Below are positions 12,086 to 18,061 of a DNA stretch of 18,061 nt, in pieces (positions within the stretch are counted from its first letter, which is position 1; every line of letters starts with the position of its first letter). The stretch covers positions 1 to 18,061 of the forward strand of contig DATJFH010000230.1 of the NCBI GenBank assembly GCA_035495815.1, in the 5' to 3' direction. The notes under the pieces were generated by a model. That model saw only the letters and a program-made list of their open reading frames with translations, was not told where the DNA came from and did not search any database. The stretch comes from DATJFH01 sp035495815. Lineage in GTDB: Bacteria > Acidobacteriota > Terriglobia > Bryobacterales > Bryobacteraceae. Made by a program: the position numbers and the translations under genes.

Positions 12086-14899
12086 ATGAAACGTTCGCTC
12101 CTGCTCACCCTCTGTGTCTCCGCCGCCGCCGCACTGTTGTTCTTCCGCCAGTCCACCAGTCAGGCGCAGATCACCAATCCCCAGCCCGCGCCCCCCGCTA
12201 CCGAACTGCAATCCATGACACTCGTATTCGGCGCCAAGGATATGGAGCCGGCGAAGTGGGACGGGTCGGTCTCCATCTCCAAGGGCTCCATTGAAAAAAT
12301 CACCGGATATCACTTCACCCGGGATTCGCGCGTCAACGGCTTGTCATGGACCTGCTCCACCCACCCCTGGGCTGCTTTCTCCGGCGGCATGCACCCCAAT
12401 GAAAAACCGCAGCCGCAACCCACCATGGTCGAGACCATCGGCGTCAACATCCTCTTCCGGGCGCCGGCGGACGCCCTCCTGACGGTAAAAGTCCCCAAGG
12501 GCGAATTCTCCTTCCACCCCATGGACGTGCCGGAAGCCGAAGGCATCTTCCCGCTCGGCGCGACCGTCGAAGTCTATCGCACCCCCCTCGTCGAGCAAGT
12601 CACCGGCAGCGACTTCGAGAACGATTACCCCGCCTTGGCCGCCGACGGCAACTCGCTGTGGCTCTCCTGGCAGGGGTACAAGAACGAGAACGATCAGGTC
12701 TTCCTCCGGCAGTACTCGGGCGGAACCTGGGGACAGCGGATCACCGTCACCGACAAACCCGCCGACATTTTCATGTCCGGTGTCTCCGCCTCCAAGGGCA
12801 AAGCCACCGTCGTTTGGTCTGAGCGCGATGGCGCCAACTGGCGGCTCCAGGCCCGGACCTTCGGCGCCGGCGGACCCGGTAAAATCGAGACCCTCACCAC
12901 CGGCCCCGGCAGCAACCTGTTTCACCGCGTGGCCACCGACAGGGCGGGGAACGCCCACGTCGCTTATCAAAGCTGGCGGACCGGCCGCAGCGATATCTAC
13001 CTGCGCAGCTCCGCCGGAGGCAAGTGGTCGAACGAGGTCAAGCTCAGCGAATCGCCCGCCAACGACTGGAACCCGTCCATCGGGGTCGACCGGGCCGGCA
13101 CGGTCTGGGTCGCCTGGGACAGCTACGATACCGGCGCCTATAACATCTTCCTTCGCGGCGTCAAGAACGGATCCCCCGGCGAACTGCTCCGGGTGACGAA
13201 TTCCACCCGTTTTCACGCCCACCCGAGCCTCGCCGTCGACGCGCAGGATCGTGTCTGGATCGCCTATGACGAAGCGCCCGAGAACTGGGGCAAAGACGTC
13301 GGCTTCCTGCTCTCCGGCGGCGCCGGTCTGTACGATTCACGCACCATCAAGGTAGCGGTTTATGCCGCCGGACGCTGGATGACGCCGCTGCGCCAGCCCG
13401 GGGACGTCGTTCCCTACGGCTTCCGGCGCTACTATCACAGTCCAAGGCTGGTCGCCGATTCGGCCGGCCGCATCTGGCTGTTCTCCCGTCCGCGAACCTC
13501 GGCCCGGCTGCCGACCACTCTCTGGGGCGCCGGCGGAAAGTGGGAAGTGCTGGCGACCTATTACAGCGGCGACCGCTGGTCGGACCTGCTGCTGATCCCC
13601 GACACGGTCGGCCGCAATGAGGGCGAGTTCCAGGCCGCCGCCGACGCCTCCGGAAACGTGTTCCTCGCCCTCGTGTCCGACCACCGCCTGTGGGGCGGAG
13701 CCAATTTCGGCGAGCCGCCGCAAAACAATGACATCATGTTCACGCGCCTGAGCACTGCCGCGCCCGCGGCCGCCCACCTCGGCGCCCGTCCGCAGGAACC
13801 ACCCGCGGGACTGCCTTCCGAACCGCGTGAAAAAGAGCAGGTGGCCCGGATGCGCGGATACACCATCGCCAACGGCGGCAGAAACTACAAAATCTACCGC
13901 GGCGACATGCACCGCCACACCGATATCTCCGCCGACGGCGCCGGTGACGGCAGCCTTTTCGACGCGTACCGTTACACGATGGACGCCGCCGCCATGGACT
14001 ACTTCGGTCTCACCGATCATCAGTCGGGCACGCAGGAGTACACCTGGTGGCGCACGCAAAAATCGGCCGACATGTTCAATGTGCAGGGTATCTTCACCGC
14101 GCTGTTCGCCACCGAGCGAAGCCTGAATTATCCCAACGGCCACCGCAACCTGATGTTCGCCCAGCGCGGCGTTCACATCCTGCCCGTCACCCCGGCCGAG
14201 CAGAAATCGAGCACCGGACCCGTGCTCTATCCCTATTTGAAGAAGAACGGCGGCATCGCCATGTCCCACACCTCGCACACCACCATGGGCACCGACTGGC
14301 GGGACAATGACCCCGCCCTCGAGCCCATAGTCGAGATCTTTCAGGGCGCCCGCACGTCCGCCGAACATGAAGGCGCCCCGCTCGCCCCCACCGAAAAACG
14401 GACCGAGTTGTGGGCCGGCAACTACCGTCCTCTCGGATTCGTCTGGAACGCCTGGGCGCGCGGCTACAAGCTGGGTGTCCAGGCCAGTTCCGACCATGTC
14501 TCGACCCACCTCTCCTATGCCTGCATCATTGCCGAGAATTCCTCGCGCCAGGGGTTGATCGATGCCATGCGCCAGCGTCACACCTACGCCGCCACCTCGA
14601 ACATCCTGCTCGATTACCGCCTCTCCGCCGGCGGCAAAACATACCTTCAGGGAGAGGATCTGGCGGCGCAGGCCCTTCCGGAACTCACTGCGAAGATCGT
14701 CGGGACCGGCCCGCTGAAGAAGGTCGTGGTGGTCCGCGACAATGAGTACGTCTTCTCCACCGATCCCAAGGGCGAGTCGTTCGATTTGCGCTTCAAAGAA
14801 AATTCGCTGAGTCCCGGACAGCACTACTACTACGTGCGTGTGGAGCAGCAGGACGGCAATGTCGCCTGGTCCTCCCCGATTTGGATCAAGTACCAGTAG
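12086..14899 (+). CDS. Secreted seven-repeat beta-propeller fused to a PHP/CehA-like metallohydrolase
   Basis: A 937-residue exported protein. The signal peptide is about residues 1-27 (LLLTLCVSAAAALLFF core, SQAQ). Residues about 40-170 form a beta-rich domain without a recognised name. From about 180 to 560 seven blade-like repeats occur, each with a core such as PSIGVDRAGTVWVAWDSY or PSLAVDAQDRVWIAYDEA, as in BNR/sialidase-type propellers. The C-terminal part is a PHP-superfamily metallohydrolase related to CehA and DUF3604 proteins. It has YRGDMHRHTD with H609 and H611, LTDH with D644 and H645, E677 in ATERS, SHTSH with H728 and H731, and SSDHVSTH with D803, H804 and H808. These fit a two- or three-metal phosphoesterase or amidohydrolase-like site. 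The substrate is unknown. It lies directly after the exopolysaccharide cassette, which could mean polymer or glycoconjugate processing outside the membrane. Confidence 0.82.
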   Translation: MKRSLLLTLCVSAAAALLFFRQSTSQAQITNPQPAPPATELQSMTLVFGAKDMEPAKWDGSVSISKGSIEKITGYHFTRDSRVNGLSWTCSTHPWAAFSGGMHPNEKPQPQPTMVETIGVNILFRAPADALLTVKVPKGEFSFHPMDVPEAEGIFPLGATVEVYRTPLVEQVTGSDFENDYPALAADGNSLWLSWQGYKNENDQVFLRQYSGGTWGQRITVTDKPADIFMSGVSASKGKATVVWSERDGANWRLQARTFGAGGPGKIETLTTGPGSNLFHRVATDRAGNAHVAYQSWRTGRSDIYLRSSAGGKWSNEVKLSESPANDWNPSIGVDRAGTVWVAWDSYDTGAYNIFLRGVKNGSPGELLRVTNSTRFHAHPSLAVDAQDRVWIAYDEAPENWGKDVGFLLSGGAGLYDSRTIKVAVYAAGRWMTPLRQPGDVVPYGFRRYYHSPRLVADSAGRIWLFSRPRTSARLPTTLWGAGGKWEVLATYYSGDRWSDLLLIPDTVGRNEGEFQAAADASGNVFLALVSDHRLWGGANFGEPPQNNDIMFTRLSTAAPAAAHLGARPQEPPAGLPSEPREKEQVARMRGYTIANGGRNYKIYRGDMHRHTDISADGAGDGSLFDAYRYTMDAAAMDYFGLTDHQSGTQEYTWWRTQKSADMFNVQGIFTALFATERSLNYPNGHRNLMFAQRGVHILPVTPAEQKSSTGPVLYPYLKKNGGIAMSHTSHTTMGTDWRDNDPALEPIVEIFQGARTSAEHEGAPLAPTEKRTELWAGNYRPLGFVWNAWARGYKLGVQASSDHVSTHLSYACIIAENSSRQGLIDAMRQRHTYAATSNILLDYRLSAGGKTYLQGEDLAAQALPELTAKIVGTGPLKKVVVVRDNEYVFSTDPKGESFDLRFKENSLSPGQHYYYVRVEQQDGNVAWSSPIWIKYQ

Positions 14900-14985
14900 C
14901 CGGCCCCGCCGTCGTGTACCGGGAACTCGGGAGGCAAGGCTGTCACATTGTCTGTAGGATGGTTCTTACCGGGAGATCTCGTTTC

Positions 14986-17900
14986 ATGAAATGGCTGTTC
15001 GCGCCATGCCTTCTGTTTGCCGCATTGCCGGTGTTTGCCCAAACCGGTTTCACGATCACGACTTCGTCTTTCCTGCCGAGCGGCATGGTCCAGGTACCGT
15101 ACAACCTGACGTTCACCTCGTCCGGTGGCGCGGGCGCGGTGACCTGGTCGGCGGGCGGCGGACTGCCGCCCGGAATGGGCGTCAGCCCGGGTGGAGTGCT
15201 CAGCGGCACGCCGGCGCAGTCCGGCTTTTTCAACTTCACCGTCAGCGCCGTCGATCAGCGCGGGAATTCGACCTCCAAGTCGTTCTCCCTCACGATTCAG
15301 GAGCCGCCGCTGGCGATTTCGAGCGTATCGCCGCTTCCGGCGGGAGTCGTCGGCGTGCCGTATAGCTTCACCTTCGTGGCAGTCAACGGCATCAAGCCCT
15401 ATGGTTTTTCCGGCAGCGGCCTTCCACCCGGGCTGAACCTGTCCCAGTCCGGCGTGCTCAGCGGGACGCCTGCGTCCGCGGGCCAGTTCACTCTCAGCGT
15501 CACGGTCATCGATTGCCTGCAGTGCTCGAACGGGGCCTCGGTGGACGGGTCCGAGGGACGTTCGGCCCAAGCCTCGAAGCAGTTCAGCCTGACAATCAAC
15601 CCGGCCGCCACCACGCCACCCCCTACCGGGGGCACAGCCGGAAATCTGGCGATCACCAGCAGCTCTCCATTACCTGCCGGCGCGGTCAACTCTCCGTATA
15701 CTTTCACCTTCGAGGCCACCGGCGGCCTCAAGCCCTATACGTTTTCGGCCACTTCGACTCCGCCCGGTCTCACGCTGGCCGCCAACGGCGTACTCAGCGG
15801 GACCCCCACCGCGCCCGGGCAATTCACCGTGAGTGTCGGCGTTAGCGACAGCGGGCAGGGTTCCGCCAGGTTGTCCGCGACGCAGAGCTTCAGCCTCCGA
15901 ATCGCGCTGGGCCTCACCGTGACGACGCCCACGCCCATCGCCGCTACGCTTGGATCTCCGCTCACCGTGGTGATGACGTCGGTCGGCGGCGTCCCGCGCT
16001 ACCTCTGGTTCCCCGTCTCCGGCAGCGCCCTGCCGCCCGGTTTTACGCTCGACGCGGGCAGCGGTTTCCTCGGCGGCACGCCGACTGCCGTCGGGACCTT
16101 CAAATTTTCGGTACAGGTCCAGGACGGCGGGGGTAGCGTTGCCACCGCCGAGTTGACGATGAACGTCGCGCCCGCGCTCTCCGTCACCACCGCTTCCCCT
16201 CCCCCGGCGGGAGCCGGCGTAGATTACTCGCTGCCCCTCGCCGCCACCGGAGGCAATCCTCCGTTCACCTGGGCGGTGGACTCCGGCGTCCTTCCCCCCG
16301 GCTTGTCCCTCCACCCGTCCACCGGTTTGCTGAGCGGCACGCCCCTCAGCCCCGGCGGGTTCAACTTCGTCATTCGCGTGACCGATTCCGCCCGGGCCTC
16401 CGTCACCAAGGCTTTCTCCCTGACCGTGGCGGCGGCGCCGGCCGTGTTGGTTTCGACCCTCTCGCTCGACTTCGTCGCCCTCGCCGGCGGCGATCCGCCC
16501 GCCCCCCAAAGCGTGGCTCTGGTGACGCCGTCCGGACAGCCCCTGCAATTTACCGTTCGGACCGATGGCGGCGCCGGCCTCCCCGCCCCTTTATGGCTGC
16601 TCGCGCGGCTCTTGAAGGGAACCCTCCCCGGCCGCATTCCGGTAGCCGTGGATCAGGGCGACCTGCCCGCCGGTACGTACACGGCCCGCGTCGTCGTCAC
16701 CACCAGCGACGGCCGCCAGACCGTGATCAATGTGACTCTGACCCTGACGGATGCCCCCGCGCTGCTCGAAGTAGGTCCCGACAGCCTGCGCTTCGCCGGG
16801 CCTGCCAGTCTTCTCTCCCCGGCCTCGCAAACCCTGCTCATCCGTAATGCCGGAGGGAGCGGCGGCCTGGAATTTCAGATCAACGTAGTAGGGGACGCGC
16901 CCTGGCTGACCGTTTCGCCGGCCACCGGGCAGGCGGGGGCCAACGCGCCGGCTGCGGTGCGGGTCGCGGTGAATGCGGCGGCAGTCCCCCGGGGCGCGCG
17001 GCGCGCGCTAATCCACATCACCTCTGGCGGCGGAAACGCCGACATCCCCGTGTCTCTTTTGTCGCAGGAGGATGGACCGGTCATCGGATTCAACGTCAGC
17101 GGGCTGCGCTTCGAGGCCCCCGCGGGCAGCCGCGCCAGCACCCGATCGAAGAGCGCCGGCATTCTCAATCTGGGCACGGGAACCCTGAGCTACAGGGCCG
17201 AAATCGTTTCCGGGGCCGACTGGCTGTCGCTCGCCAATCCCACCGGCAGCGCGACACCCGCCCTGCCCGGGACCTTCTCGCTCACCGCCGCCGCCGGAGC
17301 GCTGAAGCCGGGCAACTACTACGCTTCCATCAAAGTCACCGACCCGGGAGCGCTCAACAGCCCGCAATTGTTCCCCGTCATGCTCGCGGTGACTGAAGAG
17401 AATACGCCCCCCGAGCCGGACCCGTCGCCTTCCGGCCTCTTTTTCGTGGGCAAGACCGGCGGCGCTGCCCTCCCCGTGCAGATTGCGCGCCTGTTCACCG
17501 GCAGCGCCGCTCCCATCCCTTTCCAGGTTTCCGCCAATACCGGCGACGGCATAAACTGGCTTGCGGTTGCTCCCTCGACCGGCATGACGTCCGCCGCGAA
17601 CGTGGCCCAGGTGAATGTCACCGCCACTCCCGGCCAGCTCGCTCCCGGCGTTTACACAGGCGAGGTGACTGTCGCCTTCTCCACCACCTCCATCCGCTCC
17701 ATCAACGTGACTCTGGTCGTCGCGCCTGCCGCGGCGGACCTCCCGAAAGCGCCCTCCGCCGCCGGCTGCACTCCCGCCCGGCTCGCGCTCACTCAGACCG
17801 GGCTCGTCAACAACTTCTCCGCGCCCGCCGGCTGGCCCACCCCGATCGTCCTGCGGCTGACCGACGATTGCGGAGAGCCCGTACCGAACGGCCAGATCGT

Positions 17901-18061
17901 GCTCACTTTCTCGAATGGAGATCCCGCCCAGCTCATGGCGCCCTCCGATCCGGCTATCGGCGCTTACGCCGCCACCTGGGTTCCCGCCAAAGCCGGACCC
18001 AGCGTCTCGGTCACCGCCCAGGCGACTTCCGCCAACCTCACCCGGGCGGTGACCCAGCTCA
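14986..18061 (+). CDS. Large secreted Ig-like repeat protein (He_PIG + BACON-like + Big-like), 3' end outside window
   Basis: An open frame of about 1025 codons runs without a stop to the window edge, so the protein is partial. The Sec signal peptide is residues 1-18 (MKWLFAPCLLFAALPVFA). Five putative-Ig (He_PIG) repeats follow, each with LPPGxxL and a GxLSGTP-like turn at residues 73, 159, 271, 363 (GGTP variant) and 450. Next come four BACON-like repeats starting near 487, 593, 699 and 816, with WLTVSPATG, WLSLANPTG and WLAVAPSTG cores. From about 928 a Big/invasin-like domain begins (GEPVPNGQIVLTF). Such proteins are extracellular adhesins or carbohydrate-binding scaffolds; no enzyme domain is visible so far. 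Repeat 2 carries a roughly 20-residue loop with DCLQC, a possible disulfide. A GGGAGA-like Shine-Dalgarno (GGGAGA at 14971-14976) sits 9 bases before the ATG. A C-terminal anchoring domain may lie beyond the window. Confidence 0.82.
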   Translation, partial: MKWLFAPCLLFAALPVFAQTGFTITTSSFLPSGMVQVPYNLTFTSSGGAGAVTWSAGGGLPPGMGVSPGGVLSGTPAQSGFFNFTVSAVDQRGNSTSKSFSLTIQEPPLAISSVSPLPAGVVGVPYSFTFVAVNGIKPYGFSGSGLPPGLNLSQSGVLSGTPASAGQFTLSVTVIDCLQCSNGASVDGSEGRSAQASKQFSLTINPAATTPPPTGGTAGNLAITSSSPLPAGAVNSPYTFTFEATGGLKPYTFSATSTPPGLTLAANGVLSGTPTAPGQFTVSVGVSDSGQGSARLSATQSFSLRIALGLTVTTPTPIAATLGSPLTVVMTSVGGVPRYLWFPVSGSALPPGFTLDAGSGFLGGTPTAVGTFKFSVQVQDGGGSVATAELTMNVAPALSVTTASPPPAGAGVDYSLPLAATGGNPPFTWAVDSGVLPPGLSLHPSTGLLSGTPLSPGGFNFVIRVTDSARASVTKAFSLTVAAAPAVLVSTLSLDFVALAGGDPPAPQSVALVTPSGQPLQFTVRTDGGAGLPAPLWLLARLLKGTLPGRIPVAVDQGDLPAGTYTARVVVTTSDGRQTVINVTLTLTDAPALLEVGPDSLRFAGPASLLSPASQTLLIRNAGGSGGLEFQINVVGDAPWLTVSPATGQAGANAPAAVRVAVNAAAVPRGARRALIHITSGGGNADIPVSLLSQEDGPVIGFNVSGLRFEAPAGSRASTRSKSAGILNLGTGTLSYRAEIVSGADWLSLANPTGSATPALPGTFSLTAAAGALKPGNYYASIKVTDPGALNSPQLFPVMLAVTEENTPPEPDPSPSGLFFVGKTGGAALPVQIARLFTGSAAPIPFQVSANTGDGINWLAVAPSTGMTSAANVAQVNVTATPGQLAPGVYTGEVTVAFSTTSIRSINVTLVVAPAAADLPKAPSAAGCTPARLALTQTGLVNNFSAPAGWPTPIVLRLTDDCGEPVPNGQIVLTFSNGDPAQLMAPSDPAIGAYAATWVPAKAGPSVSVTAQATSANLTRAVTQL

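Noticed and set aside
13337..14824. A 495-codon minus-strand open frame opposite the propeller-PHP gene
   Set aside because: Gly/Val-rich shadow with no motifs, while the plus-strand frame has a signal peptide and full catalytic motifs.
15046..16440. The recurring SGTP-type segments considered as a DNA repeat array or CRISPR-like element
   Set aside because: Only the protein pattern repeats, at uneven spacing of about 90-110 codons; the DNA is diverged and in one reading frame.
15670..16548. A 292-codon minus-strand open frame opposite the Ig-like repeat protein
   Set aside because: Very Gly/Arg/Glu-rich and repeats only because the He_PIG units on the other strand repeat.

Overview
The window is GC-rich and densely coded. 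It looks like a chromosomal segment from an Acidobacteriota-type soil bacterium of the Solibacter/Bryobacter kind. That placement is inferred from protein style: a secreted protein built from putative-Ig (He_PIG) and BACON-like repeats, a secreted propeller-PHP protein, and an XrtA-type exopolysaccharide export cassette. No rRNA, tRNA, CRISPR array, insertion sequence or phage gene was seen, and nothing marks an obvious island.

Layout from left to right. (1) Bases 2-3885 (+): an ACS-type MFS transporter overlaps by 4 bases a 904-residue multidomain glycosyltransferase. The latter has a tandemly duplicated N-terminal module, a degenerate GT-A-like middle and an intact-looking GT4 C-terminus. 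(2) 4111-6214: a threonine/serine dehydratase (-) and an iron-type alcohol dehydrogenase (+) diverge from a 37-bp gap. (3) 6289-8473 (-): an EVE-domain protein is followed by a SoxC-like molybdenum sulfite/sulfane dehydrogenase and its SoxD-like cytochrome c. This is a Sox module without soxXYZAB in view. (4) 8621-11919 (+): a three-gene exopolysaccharide export and chain-length cassette, made of a Wza-like export protein, a Wzz/GNVR co-polymerase, and a separate CpsD-type P-loop tyrosine autokinase. (5) 12086-14899 (+): a secreted seven-repeat beta-propeller fused to a PHP/CehA-like metallohydrolase. (6) 14986 to the window end (+): the first ~1025 residues of a large secreted protein with five He_PIG repeats, four BACON-like repeats and the start of a Big-like domain. 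It is cut by the window edge.

How the parts may work together: the glycosyltransferase, the export cassette and the two secreted proteins suggest an envelope or extracellular-matrix region. The SoxCD block is a separate periplasmic redox unit. The metabolic pair in the middle looks unrelated.

The most unusual items are the architecture of the glycosyltransferase, the propeller-PHP fusion beside the polysaccharide cassette, the orphan SoxCD behind an EVE gene, and a recurring TACAAT box exactly 7 bases before two start codons with no properly spaced Shine-Dalgarno, which suggests leaderless transcription. I do not see a clearly new defence or mobile system.
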